Notes: generated by a model not told the origin, from the letters alone. DNA of 64,000 nucleotides from Thiothrix subterranea (GCF_030930995.1 NZ_CP133217.1:1726001-1790000); one strand, 5' to 3'; positions 8,740 through 17,110 are shown, counted from the first letter of the stretch. Program-made: numbers and translations.

Positions 8740-9051
8740 TCAGCCTATACTGTTGCGATTACCAACGATCACCGAACCGCCCGTGGTCGAGATATTGCCC
8801 GTGGTAATGGTACTAATATCGCCCGTTCCACTCATCGCCAATTGCGTGAGACTGTCGCGTAATGCTTGGTTGGTTTCCAGCATTGCCTGTAGCGCAATCT
8901 CAAATTCAATTTGCTGGTTGTTGGCAGTGTAGCCAGACAGCCGCGCAAATCCCGCACCGGTCAGTGCTTTGATGCCATCGTAAGCTGCATTGCCGACTAC
9001 GCCACCCGCAATGGCACTCCACGCAAAGTTGGTTAATTCCATTATGTCCAT
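8740..9051 (-). CDS. Small protein with a Gly-rich C-terminal motif, in frame with the downstream TPR gene
   Basis: 103 residues from the ATG at 9051, which has GAGG six bases upstream; an in-frame ATG at 9063 has no clear ribosome site. The N-terminus (NFAWSAIAGGVVGNAAYDGIKALTG) is small-residue rich and may be membrane-associated. A helix (FEIALQAMLETNQALRDSLTQL) follows, then the C-terminal run DISTITTGNISTTGGSVIVG. That last motif is like the N-terminus of the next protein. The stop is a single TGA, then GAC, then the next gene's ATG in the same frame. The function is not recognised; similar Gly-rich strands occur near the ends of STAND and TPR signalling proteins. Confidence 0.65.
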   Translation of the reverse strand: MDIMELTNFAWSAIAGGVVGNAAYDGIKALTGAGFARLSGYTANNQQIEFEIALQAMLETNQALRDSLTQLAMSGTGDISTITTGNISTTGGSVIVGNRNSIG

Positions 9052-9145
9052 CGTAAGCCTCATTGGGGAAGTTAGGTTGCTTGTAAGTTTAATAAATTAG
9101 CACAGTGACGACCGTGATAAGAAACACATTATCCGCGTAATGCGG

Positions 9146-9646
9146 TTAACGCCCCAAACTCGCCCGAATCGCCTTCAGCGGCATGAACAAATTCTCAAGC
9201 TGATCCGGTGCTGCCAGAAACCCGAACTGCAAATAATACTGCCGCGCTGCTGCATGTTTGGCATCGACAAACAGCCCTGCCAGCCCCATTGCCTCATTCA
9301 CATCCAGCGTTTTTTGCATGGCTTCGACCAGCAGATACGCGCCGTAACCTTGGCGTTGGCAATCCTTGCTGACTGCCAGTCGCGCCAGCTTAGCAGCGGG
9401 GATGCGGTTGGGGTATTTCTTCACCCATTCCGGCGGCAACTGTTCCACCAATACCTCGCAAACCGTCAGCGTCATATAGGCAAGAATCCGTTCAGGCTGT
9501 GCCTCATCCACCAACACATAGGTGCGGGAAATGCCCTTGTCCTGATGCTGGCGTGCGGTGGTTTGCAGGTAATGGTTCAGCGCAGCATCGCCACAATCAA
9601 ACGCTGCCCGCTGATGGGATTTGTTTAAAGGAACAGCACACTTCAC
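9146..9646 (-). CDS. GNAT acetyltransferase, toxin of a TacAT-type toxin-antitoxin pair
   Basis: 166 residues starting with GTG at 9646, directly abutting the stop of the DUF1778 gene. It opens FDCGDAALNHYLQTTARQHQ, the usual entry of GNAT toxins. It continues with the acetyl-CoA loop LARLAVSKDCQRQGYGAYLL and the late Tyr-bearing AARQYYLQFGF. In the TacT/AtaT group such enzymes acetylate aminoacyl-tRNA and block translation. The partner is the upstream ribbon-helix-helix protein. The pair interrupts the run of genes between the two halves of the MoxR/Bat locus. Confidence 0.85.
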   Translation of the reverse strand: MKCAVPLNKSHQRAAFDCGDAALNHYLQTTARQHQDKGISRTYVLVDEAQPERILAYMTLTVCEVLVEQLPPEWVKKYPNRIPAAKLARLAVSKDCQRQGYGAYLLVEAMQKTLDVNEAMGLAGLFVDAKHAAARQYYLQFGFLAAPDQLENLFMPLKAIRASLGR

Positions 9647-9934
9647 TCAATGCAACCCCTGTCTGTGGGCGGCAACCGCCTGTAACAGTTTGGCGTTAGG
9701 CTTGGGGGGATTATCCAGCGCATTGAAAAACCAGACAGAATCCTGCATCGACAGGCGGATGATATTTTCCTGCTCAATCATACGCTGTGCTTTTTCCAGT
9801 GCCGCCTGCACCAGAAACTGGTTCAGCGTTGCACCGGAAAGCTCTGCCGCTTGGGTTAACAACAGTTTGACTTCTTCGGAAATGCGAGCGGTGACGCGCT
9901 CGTTTTTGGGCATGACGGCTTGCATGGCATCCAT
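9647..9934 (-). CDS. DUF1778 antitoxin (TacA-like, ribbon-helix-helix)
   Basis: 95 residues. KNERVTARISEEVKLLLTQAAELSGATLNQFLVQAALEKA is the DUF1778 ribbon-helix-helix fold with its typical NQFLVQAAL helix. The C-terminal tail (SMQDSVWFFNALDNPPKPN) is the part that neutralises the acetyltransferase in characterised pairs. The family represses its own promoter, and direct repeats upstream (9964-10016) are candidate operators. Starts at 9925 or 9913 are also possible. Confidence 0.85.
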   Translation of the reverse strand: MDAMQAVMPKNERVTARISEEVKLLLTQAAELSGATLNQFLVQAALEKAQRMIEQENIIRLSMQDSVWFFNALDNPPKPNAKLLQAVAAHRQGLH

Positions 9935-9963
9935 TATCTCGGTGACAAAATGACACCAATGAA

Positions 9964-10016
9964 TGTATGCGTTCGTTGTGCTGTTGTCAAACGTTGGTGA
10001 ATCTTGTATGCGTACA
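9964..10016. promoter_or_regulatory. Candidate operator repeats upstream of the DUF1778/GNAT pair
   Basis: The nonamer TGTATGCGT occurs at 9964-9972 and again at 10005-10013. The second copy continues to TGTATGCGTACA with TGTA/TACA ends. They lie 30-80 bases upstream of the antitoxin start in a stretch with no gene, as expected for an autoregulated toxin-antitoxin promoter. No protein-binding evidence is available. Confidence 0.3.
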
Positions 10017-10096
10017 CGCTATCCAATCTGGTGGATGAAGGTGACAACCTGATATTTGAATGTGCGTTTACCAGTAATGGCGATTACTTGATCACT

Positions 10097-10570
10097 TCAT
10101 TCCCCAGCAATCAACAACGCTTTGTCGATCAGCTTGGCGCTGAGGTGAGCATCGGTTTGCTGAATAATTTGCAGATACGGTTTGATGGTAGATATGAGCT
10201 GATTTTCTTTGGCTAACAGGAGGATACCAACGCTGCCGATAATGTGAATGTCGTTATGCAATGCCGCTTTCCGCGCCCGTAGGTCATCAATGAGCAAGCG
10301 GTTAGCATGTTGCTTTTTATACAACGCCATTGCTTGCAGTTCACCATTTCCTAACCCTTCGGTGGTAATCACGAAATCATGCAGGTCAATCGTCAACACT
10401 TTATCTTGCAAGTAGTGCCGTAGCCTGTCTGCTTGGGGTTTGCCTTGAACGGTTGCTTCCTGAAACACGGCGGGAGGCACACGAACCTCTGCAAACAAAG
10501 TGTCCAGCCAGCTCAAGCCATCGCACGCGGCTATGGCAACCAGTGGTGAGGTATCGGCAATGACCAGCAT
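10097..10570 (-). CDS. DUF3368 PIN-like toxin
   Basis: 157 residues. The PIN-like acidic motif is at the start (VIADTSPLVAIAACDGL), the central acidic pair is in LGNGELQAMALY, and LLIDDLRARKAA bears the third acidic cluster. This is the DUF3368 family, a PIN-fold putative ribonuclease. Its ATG overlaps the stop of the UPF0175 gene (TGATG), the usual arrangement of this toxin-antitoxin pair. Confidence 0.85.
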   Translation of the reverse strand: MLVIADTSPLVAIAACDGLSWLDTLFAEVRVPPAVFQEATVQGKPQADRLRHYLQDKVLTIDLHDFVITTEGLGNGELQAMALYKKQHANRLLIDDLRARKAALHNDIHIIGSVGILLLAKENQLISTIKPYLQIIQQTDAHLSAKLIDKALLIAGE

Positions 10571-10824
10571 CAGCAGGTTAACCGAAAATCAGCCAGCTCG
10601 GCTTCCAAGTCTTCGGGTGTGTAGTTGATGGTCGGAATGTCGTGTTTTTTGCACTCTGCCATGAAGGTGTAGCGGTCAATGCCTGCCAGTTCGGTTGCCG
10701 CACCAGCGGACAGTTTTCCGGCTTGGAATAGCGCAAGAGCGGCATACAGCTTGAGGGTGCTGACGATTTCCGGCTTGGTTTTATCTAGCCCGAAGTATTC
10801 GGGGATGTCCATTGTGATTTGCAT
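10570..10824 (-). CDS. UPF0175 family antitoxin
   Basis: 84 residues. The UPF0175 pattern is seen in LKLYAALALFQAGKLSAGAATELAGIDRYTFMAECKKHDIPTINY, which contains a helix-turn-helix-like segment. UPF0175 proteins pair with DUF3368 toxins and are thought to neutralise them and bind the operon promoter. The 87 bases upstream lie between this gene and the histidine kinase gene. Confidence 0.85.
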   Translation of the reverse strand: MQITMDIPEYFGLDKTKPEIVSTLKLYAALALFQAGKLSAGAATELAGIDRYTFMAECKKHDIPTINYTPEDLEAELADFRLTC

Positions 10825-10911
10825 GTCATGTATTCCTAGTGGAAAGGTGCTATTTCTATTCTATAGCGGCAACACCGTCTTATCCACCCGGTCCAACACA
10901 AAGCGGGAATA

Positions 10912-12156
10912 TCACGCAAAACTCACCGTCACCCGCGCCCCGCCCTCTACCCGATTTTCCAGCCGCAACGCGCCGCCATGCAGCCGCGCCACCATATTCA
11001 CAATCGCCAGCCCCAAGCCCGTGCCACCTTGCGTCGGCGACAACGCGAAATCGGTTTCCCGCCGTGCCAGCAATTCGGCAGAAAAGCCCTTGCCCTGATC
11101 TTCAACCGTGACTTGCGCACCCGTCACCGTAATGTGGATGTGTGACTGAACGGAGGCAACACCGTGCTTGCGGGCATTTTCCAGCAAATTGCGCACCGCC
11201 ACCGTTGCCAGCCGGGGATCGAGATTGACCACCGTGGCAGCCGCATCCAGCGTTACCGAATCGTCGTCGGGCAGCAGGGTTTCGACCAGCAAATCCAGCC
11301 GCACGGGTTGGCGTTCCAGACTTGCCCCCGCATCCAGCCGCGCAAACAGCAGCAGGTCTTCGAGCGTGTGGGTGGCGCTGCGCAACAGGCCATCCATGCG
11401 CGTCAGGGCGAGTTGCGGGGCTTCGTCGCCACGCTGGGCGGATTCGCAAATGCTGCGCAAGGCGGCAACCGGAGTACGTAATTCGTGAGCGGTAGCGGAC
11501 AGGAAACGTTCGCGCTGACGTAACGCAGCCAGCACCGGGCGCAAACTCCACGCCGTCAGCCCGACCCCGACCAGCAAACCGAGGATGCCCAGCAAGGCGC
11601 TTGCCCCAACAATCCGCTGCACGAATGCCTGATACGCCGCTTGCCCCGGTGTCGGGTCGGCAACGGTAATGATCATGGCTTTGGGGGTACTGGTGTCGCC
11701 CTGATCCATAAAAGTGGGGATGGCGTGCAGGCGGTACGGCTTGCCGTCGGTATCCTGCCCGTCAAGGTAAATATCCTGCCCTTGCCCCATCACGGTGGTT
11801 TGCAGTGGCGCGAAATCGGTGAGGTTGAAACGCGGGTGCGCCGGGGTGAAATGGCGGGTGGGCGGGTTGCCCGGTTCGACTACCCAGATGTCATACGGCG
11901 CATCCAGCAGATCGTGTTCCAACCGCAATATTTCATCGTGGAATACACCCTCTTCGTCAAACCACGTCAGACCGTACACCGAGGTGGCGTAGAGGGCAAG
12001 TTCAGTATCAAGGTCGGTTTCGCGCAGTTCCGCCCGCAAGTCGATGGCGACTTTGGCGAGGATGGCAATGCCCAGCAGCCATGCCACAGCCCACGCCAAC
12101 AGCAACGGGATGCCCAGCCGCAACAACCGCGTCCGCTGACTGGGGTCAACGTTCAT
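10912..12156 (-). CDS. Membrane sensor histidine kinase (OmpR-type two-component system)
   Basis: 414 residues from the ATG at 12156; an ATG at 12162 is also possible. A first membrane helix (about 12-38) and a second (about 185-210, ALLGILGLLVGVGLTAWSL) flank a periplasmic sensor domain. The kinase core has the H-box SATAHELRTPVAAL, the N-box NLLENARKHG, DQGKGF and GGTGLGLAIV. The start overlaps the 3' end of the response regulator gene. The signal is unknown and no metal-binding cluster stands out in the sensor region. Confidence 0.9.
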   Translation of the reverse strand: MNVDPSQRTRLLRLGIPLLLAWAVAWLLGIAILAKVAIDLRAELRETDLDTELALYATSVYGLTWFDEEGVFHDEILRLEHDLLDAPYDIWVVEPGNPPTRHFTPAHPRFNLTDFAPLQTTVMGQGQDIYLDGQDTDGKPYRLHAIPTFMDQGDTSTPKAMIITVADPTPGQAAYQAFVQRIVGASALLGILGLLVGVGLTAWSLRPVLAALRQRERFLSATAHELRTPVAALRSICESAQRGDEAPQLALTRMDGLLRSATHTLEDLLLFARLDAGASLERQPVRLDLLVETLLPDDDSVTLDAAATVVNLDPRLATVAVRNLLENARKHGVASVQSHIHITVTGAQVTVEDQGKGFSAELLARRETDFALSPTQGGTGLGLAIVNMVARLHGGALRLENRVEGGARVTVSFA

Positions 12157-12817
12157 GAGCATCGTCCAGCTTGTAGCCGTGACCGCGCACGGTTTTGATC
12201 AGGGCAGGTTCGCCCAGCTTGCGCCGCAGCGAGGCAATGATGGTTTCTTCAACGTTGGAGGCGGGGCTTTCCAGCGTATCCCAGCAATATTCGAGGATGT
12301 CGTTACGCGACACGGCGCGGCGGTTGCGTACTGCCAGCAGTTCCAGCACGGCGTATTCTTTGGGGCGCAAGGGGATCAGCACTCCGGCGCGACGCACTTC
12401 GTGTCGCCCGCTATCCACTTCCAAATCTGCTATCCGCAAGATGGTGTCGCGTAACGGTTCGCCACGTCGCGCTAGGACGTTGATGCGGGCAAGCAACTCA
12501 TCCATTGCGAATGGTTTCACCAGATAATCGTCAGCGCCGACTTGCAAGCCTTCCACCCGGTCTTCGATGCGGTCGCGGGCGGTCAGCAGTAGGATCGGGG
12601 TACGGTTGGCAGCATTGCGTAATGCTTGCAACAGGGTGAGGGAATCGCCGTCGGGCAACATGCGGTCAAACACGCCTACGTCGTAGTGTGCGCCGTTCAG
12701 GTAGGTGCGGATTTCGCGGAGGCTGGACACTTCATCCACGCTGTTGCCGAGGGCGCGAAGCCGTCGGGCGATAGCTTCGCGGAGTTCGGTATGGTCTTCG
12801 GCAAGCAGAATGCGCAT
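12146..12817 (-). CDS. OmpR-family response regulator
   Basis: 223 residues. The receiver domain carries LLAEDH at the N-terminus, the phospho-acceptor region DVGVFDRMLPDG, LLLTARD and LVKPFAMDEL. The C-terminal winged helix has LRPKEYAVLELLAVRNRRAVSR and ETIIASLRRKLG, ending RGHGYKLDD. It is transcribed before and overlaps the sensor kinase gene. Targets are unknown; adjacent genes on the same strand are candidates. Confidence 0.9.
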   Translation of the reverse strand: MRILLAEDHTELREAIARRLRALGNSVDEVSSLREIRTYLNGAHYDVGVFDRMLPDGDSLTLLQALRNAANRTPILLLTARDRIEDRVEGLQVGADDYLVKPFAMDELLARINVLARRGEPLRDTILRIADLEVDSGRHEVRRAGVLIPLRPKEYAVLELLAVRNRRAVSRNDILEYCWDTLESPASNVEETIIASLRRKLGEPALIKTVRGHGYKLDDAHER

Positions 12818-12826
12818 GGGGGAATC

Positions 12827-13267
12827 CTATGGGGTTGCGCAGGTTTTCAACGCTGCATCCACAAACACCGCAAAATCAGGGTCGTGCTGGAGTTTCACCG
12901 CTGTTTGGTATTCCTCGCCCGATAAGTAAAGCTCGTGGTAACAAACTTCTGCTGCCAACCCTTTGTGCCACTGCGCGTCATCGGGGTAAGCCGTGTAAAT
13001 CTGTTCCGCGCTGTAGAGAAAATAGGTCACAAACCATTCATAGCTGGACTTCGCACCCTTGTTATCGCTGGGTTGGGCATTGGCGAAATCGGGCTTGTCG
13101 ATGGCGAGTTTGAGGTATTCCTTGAAGGCTTCGCGGGCAGAGGCTTCGCGTTGGATGTTTTCCGCCGCTTTGATTTGCCAGACAGCAATCACTAATGCCA
13201 GCACGGCAACAAGAGCGGTGGCAATCGTGCTGATGTGAGAAAAATGTTGGAGGTCAAAACGGCGCAT
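12827..13267 (-). CDS. Hypothetical single-span membrane protein
   Basis: 146 residues from the ATG at 13267, which has GGA about eight bases upstream; an ATG at 13279 is in frame. It has one N-terminal membrane helix (ISTIATALVAVLALVIAVW) and then a helical soluble domain with EAFKEYLKLAIDKPDF and SYEWFVTYFLYSAEQIYTAYP. I do not recognise the family; the layout resembles small anchored accessory proteins of unknown role. A TATACT-like box lies roughly 45 bases upstream. It ends nine bases before the response regulator start, so it could be co-transcribed with the two-component genes. Confidence 0.6.
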   Translation of the reverse strand: MRRFDLQHFSHISTIATALVAVLALVIAVWQIKAAENIQREASAREAFKEYLKLAIDKPDFANAQPSDNKGAKSSYEWFVTYFLYSAEQIYTAYPDDAQWHKGLAAEVCYHELYLSGEEYQTAVKLQHDPDFAVFVDAALKTCATP

Positions 13268-13333
13268 CAGGCATTCCATTTAGTTGACAAAAGCAAGCGG
13301 GCGTAGCGCAGTATAACGCATCCCGCCGATGGT

Positions 13334-14248
13334 TCATGTCCCCATTCCATGCGGTAGTGGTACTGTCAATTCTGGCGCATCCACCTCTGTGAGGAGTTGT
13401 GTGTAATGGCATCCCCAGCCACGTAAACGTTGCGCTTGCCCATCATGCAATGCCGCTGCTTGCTGGCGGAATTGTTCGCGCAACACGGGATCAGCCAGAT
13501 TGACGTGGTGGGTAACGCCATCCAACCCTTGCAGGTTTAAACGTCCGGCAGCGGGTAATTCGCATTCGGCAGTGTCCAGCACTTGCACCGTGAACAGCGG
13601 GTGATGCTGGAGAAGTTGCAGGATATGCGCCTCACAAGCCGCGTCGAGATCGGTGAAATCGCTGAGTAGATAGACGTGTGTGCCGCGTACCACAGACGCA
13701 TTGATGAGCGGCAAAATACTTGCCAAGGTAGGTTCATGCGTAGTCGGTAACGGTGGGCAAGTTCCTGCGCACTGGCGCACAAACTCCCATGCGGCATGGG
13801 TATCGGTGGCGGCGGGAAACCAGTGCTGTTGCGCTTCCAACACGACACCGGAAACTGCCCAACCTTGTTGTGTGGCGGCGAAGGCGGCGAGTGCGGCAAC
13901 GCGGGCGGCTTGCGCGGCTTTGGTGCGTACTTTCGTGCCGAAACGCATGGCGCGGCGCCGATCCAGCAGGATGAAAACGGCGGGGCGGCGTTCTTCGCGG
14001 AATTGTTTGACGTGCGGTTTGCCGGTGCGGGCGGTGACGCTCCAGTGGATGAATCGCGGTTCGTCGCCGGGTTGGTAGGGGCGGCTTTCGGCGTAATCCA
14101 GCCCTGCACCGCGATAACGCGAGGCTACGTCACCCGCTTGGCGTTGTTCCAACAGGTTTTGCAGGGAACTATCGGTGGAAGCACTGCGGGCGCGTTGGTA
14201 CAGGGATTGCAGTTCGGTTTCGGTGAGGAGTGGCGTAACGGTCTGCAT
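13334..14248 (-). CDS. DUF58 domain protein of the MoxR/Bat locus
   Basis: 304 residues from the ATG at 14248, which overlaps the MazF-like stop as TGATG. The DUF58 signature is clear: SRYRGAGLDYAESRPYQPGDE, RFIHWSVTARTGKPHVKQF and a vWA-like fold with ILLDRRRAMRFG. DUF58 proteins are encoded directly downstream of MoxR in many genomes. Here a toxin-antitoxin pair separates the two, and the next expected member (DUF4381) is about 10.6 kb further downstream. Confidence 0.85.
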   Translation of the reverse strand: MQTVTPLLTETELQSLYQRARSASTDSSLQNLLEQRQAGDVASRYRGAGLDYAESRPYQPGDEPRFIHWSVTARTGKPHVKQFREERRPAVFILLDRRRAMRFGTKVRTKAAQAARVAALAAFAATQQGWAVSGVVLEAQQHWFPAATDTHAAWEFVRQCAGTCPPLPTTHEPTLASILPLINASVVRGTHVYLLSDFTDLDAACEAHILQLLQHHPLFTVQVLDTAECELPAAGRLNLQGLDGVTHHVNLADPVLREQFRQQAAALHDGQAQRLRGWGCHYTQLLTEVDAPELTVPLPHGMGT

Positions 14249-14577
14249 CAAAACCCATCAAAACCATTCAAGCTCAACGCAAAACTGACAGCCTGATCAA
14301 CTTCCGCCAGTTTGTGCACAGAAAGCGTGGTTATCAAAGCGCCCAACTTGCCTTTCTGCACTGTCTGGATGTGGTCGAAATTGATGGCACATTCACGCGG
14401 CATACCATCCTGCACGCTCAATGCTACTTCGCTGGGAATGTCGCGGATGGTGGTGGTAATCGGCGCGATAGTCACCTCACCCAAATACGGGATAATGTCA
14501 GAACGCAGCAAAATCATTACTGGGCGACGTTTATCCGGCTCTTTAAAGGTGTACCAACGAATTTCACCACGCTTCAT
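14248..14577 (-). CDS. MazF/PemK-type endoribonuclease toxin
   Basis: 109 residues. KRGEIRWYTFKEPDKRRPVMILLRSD is the N-terminal strand and loop of the MazF/PemK fold, followed by ITTTIRDIPSEVAL and the conserved ECAINFDHIQTVQKGKL. These toxins cleave mRNA at short motifs. The start overlaps the antitoxin stop (ATGA) and the stop overlaps the DUF58 start, so the pair is translationally linked to the Bat-type genes. Confidence 0.9.
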   Translation of the reverse strand: MKRGEIRWYTFKEPDKRRPVMILLRSDIIPYLGEVTIAPITTTIRDIPSEVALSVQDGMPRECAINFDHIQTVQKGKLGALITTLSVHKLAEVDQAVSFALSLNGFDGF

Positions 14578-14807
14578 TCATCACCCCACGCTTGTTCTTC
14601 TTCCCACACTGAAAATTCGTCGGGGGCAACAGGGTGACGCAAGTAGCCAGCACGGTGTTTTTCCACCAATTTGCGCTGATGGTAGACCGCAATTGCCATG
14701 CGCAAGGCTTCGCGGGTGAAGGCGGAACGGTTGGTGTGGCTTTCCTGAACAACCTGATCGAGTTCAGCCACCAGATCGTCATCGAGGGTCATTTGCAAGG
14801 TTCGCAT
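14574..14807 (-). CDS. Ribbon-helix-helix antitoxin (partner of the MazF-like toxin)
   Basis: 77 residues from the ATG at 14807, which has GGA nine bases upstream; an ATG at 14819 is in frame. LQMTLDDDLVAELDQVVQESHTNRSAFTREALRMAI is a classic ribbon-helix-helix DNA-binding fold. The acidic C-terminus (DEFSVWEEEQAWGDE) is suited to binding the toxin. It follows the MoxR gene with about 40 bases between. Confidence 0.85.
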   Translation of the reverse strand: MRTLQMTLDDDLVAELDQVVQESHTNRSAFTREALRMAIAVYHQRKLVEKHRAGYLRHPVAPDEFSVWEEEQAWGDE

Positions 14808-14849
14808 AGTGGTTTCCATGTGGATGATTATAGCTATATTAGCATGGGT

Positions 14850-15812
14850 TCACGGAATCGCCACGCCCGCCAATACCTTCCTCACCACCGCATTCGCATC
14901 CACGCCCGCCGCTCGTGCCGCATACCCCAACACCAGCCGATGGCGCAACACGTCCGGCGCAATGTCGATAATATCATCCGGCACAACATACTCACGCCCG
15001 CGCAAATACGCCAAGGCGCTACTGGCTCGCAGCAACGCAATCGACGCACGCGGCGATGCCCCCACCTGTAAATACTCTGCCCACGCTGCATCAAACTGCC
15101 CCAAATCGCGGGTAGCCCCGACCAGCGCGACAATATACCGCTCCAGTTCCGGCGCAACATGCACCTCGGCAACTTCCCGCCGTGCCTGCAATACCTGTTG
15201 CGGGTGCAAGGGTGAATGCAGCACAGGTTTATCCGCGCCGTAATGCCGCGCCCGATCGCGTTGCAGAATCAACAATTCGTCGTCAGCCGAGGGGTATTGC
15301 AGCACCACATGCAGCAAAAAGCGGTCAAGTTGCGCTTCGGGCAAGGGGTACGTGCCGCTTTGTTCCAGCGGGTTTTGCGTCGCCATCACGATGAAGAGTT
15401 CGGGCAAGGGGCGGGTCACGCCGCCGACGGTGATCTGGTGTTCCTGCATGGCTTCGAGCAGCGCGGATTGCACTTTGGGCGGAGCGCGGTTGATCTCATC
15501 CGCCAGCACGATTTCGTGGAATAACGGCCCCGGTATGAAGCGGAATGTGCCGTGTTGCGGCTCGAAAATATCCGTGCCGGTCAAATCCCCCGGCATCAAA
15601 TCCGGTGTGAACTGGATGCGCTGGAAGCTGGCGTGGACACCGCTGGCAAGCGTGGTAACAGCGGTGGTTTTCGCCAGACCGGGCAGGCTTTCCAGCAGGA
15701 TATGCCCGCCCGTGAGCAGTGCAATCATTAGGCGGTCGAGCAAGGCAGATTGCCCCACAATCACCTGTTCGAGATGGGAACGTAGTTGCAGGAATTCGGT
15801 TTGGGTTTGCAC
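14850..15812 (-). CDS. MoxR-family AAA+ ATPase
   Basis: 320 residues with a GTG start at 15812, preceded by AAGGAG that overlaps the MFS stop codon region. Walker A is LESLPGLAKTT, Walker B is IVLADEINRAPPK, sensor 1 lies in FIVMATQNPLEQ, and GTYPLPEAQLDRFL is the usual MoxR motif. MoxR ATPases act as chaperones with vWA proteins. The DUF58 and two vWA partners are all on the same strand downstream but dispersed. Confidence 0.92.
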   Translation of the reverse strand: MQTQTEFLQLRSHLEQVIVGQSALLDRLMIALLTGGHILLESLPGLAKTTAVTTLASGVHASFQRIQFTPDLMPGDLTGTDIFEPQHGTFRFIPGPLFHEIVLADEINRAPPKVQSALLEAMQEHQITVGGVTRPLPELFIVMATQNPLEQSGTYPLPEAQLDRFLLHVVLQYPSADDELLILQRDRARHYGADKPVLHSPLHPQQVLQARREVAEVHVAPELERYIVALVGATRDLGQFDAAWAEYLQVGASPRASIALLRASSALAYLRGREYVVPDDIIDIAPDVLRHRLVLGYAARAAGVDANAVVRKVLAGVAIP

Positions 15813-15815
15813 GGG

Positions 15816-17036
15816 TTACTCCTTGGTGAATGCCAGCGCAACCCACGCGCCGGAGAGCAGCATCGCTACCCCGACCAGCCAGAAGGTTACGTCCAAGCCT
15901 TGCGCCCATTGTGCCAGTAAGCCCATGCTGAGCGCACCTACCGCGTACCCGAAGTCGCGCCAGAAACGGTATACGCCCAGCAAAGTGCTGCGTTGCGCGG
16001 GTGGGCTGACATCGGCGACTGCTGCGCCCAGCGTGGGGTAAAGCATTGCCATGCCGAAACCGATTAGCCCGGCCTCCAACGTCCACAGCCAGACGGTGTG
16101 GGTGAGTACCAGCAGCAATACACCGATGCCGCACAGCCACATTCCACCGACAATCAGCGACTTACGACCGAAACGGTCAGAAGCCGAACCCGTGATAAGC
16201 TGGCTTGCACCCCACACCAGCGCGTAAACACCGATGATGGAACTGCTCTGCACTAGCGTCAGATTTTGCGAGACGAACCACACGGGTAGAATGATCCAGA
16301 CCAGTGCATCAGTAAATTTTTCCACCAATCCGGCTTGGTTCAAAGCTAACAGATTGCGGTTTTGCCAACTCGCGTACCAAAAGGCTTGCCCTAATGATGG
16401 TGCGGGCACAGGTTTTATTCCCTGCGTGTGCGCCAATGCCCACGGGCGGGTTTCTTTTATCACCAGAACCGCTAATAGCAAGCCCAGCACAATCACCGTT
16501 GTACCAAACATAAACAAGCCCAACCGTGCGCCGTACACCTCCACCAACCATGCGGTAACAACGCCCGCCAAAGCAACCGCCGCATAACCAGAAAACTCAT
16601 TCATACCATTGACCAGCCCTTTCTGATTCAAGTTGGTCATGTCGAGCTTACTGTTCAAAGTCATCGACCAGCACAAGCCTTGATTGATGCCAAGCAACGC
16701 GGTAGCGGCGACGACCCAACCCCAATTCGGCGCATAAAGCAGCAGCAACGGAATTGGCAACGCCGCAATCCACCCCGCAATCAACACGCGCTTGCGCCCG
16801 AAACGGTCGGAAAACCGCCCCGCAAACAGGTTCATCACGGATTTGACTGCGCCGAATACCACCACAAACGTGGTCAGCAAAAAGAACTGTTGCCCGCCCA
16901 GCCCGAATTCGGTTTCTGCCAAACCGGGGACGACAGTGCGGGTCATGCCGATGGTCAAACCGACCAGAAACACTTGCAGGAGCTGGTGCAAGATTTGCGC
17001 GAGATTGGCGTGGATACCGTGCTGAAGCTGAGGCAT
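15816..17036 (-). CDS. Major facilitator superfamily transporter
   Basis: 406 residues from the ATG at 17036. A longer frame from 17126 would run across the promoter region and the regulator start, so it is rejected. About twelve hydrophobic helices are visible. The cytoplasmic loop motif GRFSDRFGRKRVLIAGW occurs after helix 2 and is repeated in the second half as GSASDRFGRKSLIVGGMW. It is divergent from an ArsR-rhodanese regulator across an 83-base intergenic region with an inverted repeat, and is three bases upstream of MoxR. The substrate is unknown; sulfur compound export is a guess from context. Confidence 0.85.
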   Translation of the reverse strand: MPQLQHGIHANLAQILHQLLQVFLVGLTIGMTRTVVPGLAETEFGLGGQQFFLLTTFVVVFGAVKSVMNLFAGRFSDRFGRKRVLIAGWIAALPIPLLLLYAPNWGWVVAATALLGINQGLCWSMTLNSKLDMTNLNQKGLVNGMNEFSGYAAVALAGVVTAWLVEVYGARLGLFMFGTTVIVLGLLLAVLVIKETRPWALAHTQGIKPVPAPSLGQAFWYASWQNRNLLALNQAGLVEKFTDALVWIILPVWFVSQNLTLVQSSSIIGVYALVWGASQLITGSASDRFGRKSLIVGGMWLCGIGVLLLVLTHTVWLWTLEAGLIGFGMAMLYPTLGAAVADVSPPAQRSTLLGVYRFWRDFGYAVGALSMGLLAQWAQGLDVTFWLVGVAMLLSGAWVALAFTKE

Positions 17037-17084
17037 GGAAAAAACCTGTGGTGGAAACACTTGCAGGATACGCATTGCCATGCA

Positions 17085-17110
17085 ATCATTCAAGTTATCA
17101 ATTGAATGAT
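17085..17110. promoter_or_regulatory. Inverted repeat, probable operator of the ArsR-rhodanese regulator
   Basis: The perfect 9-bp arms ATCATTCAA (17085-17093) and TTGAATGAT (17102-17110) are separated by eight bases. The site lies in the short divergent region between the MFS gene (start 17036) and the regulator (start 17120), just upstream of the regulator's ATG. ArsR-family dimers bind such dyads. Binding here would affect both genes. Confidence 0.65.

Noticed and set aside
10004-10216. Plus-strand ORF of 70 codons
   Set aside because: It lies opposite the 3' end of the DUF3368 toxin and has no ribosome site or recognisable domain.
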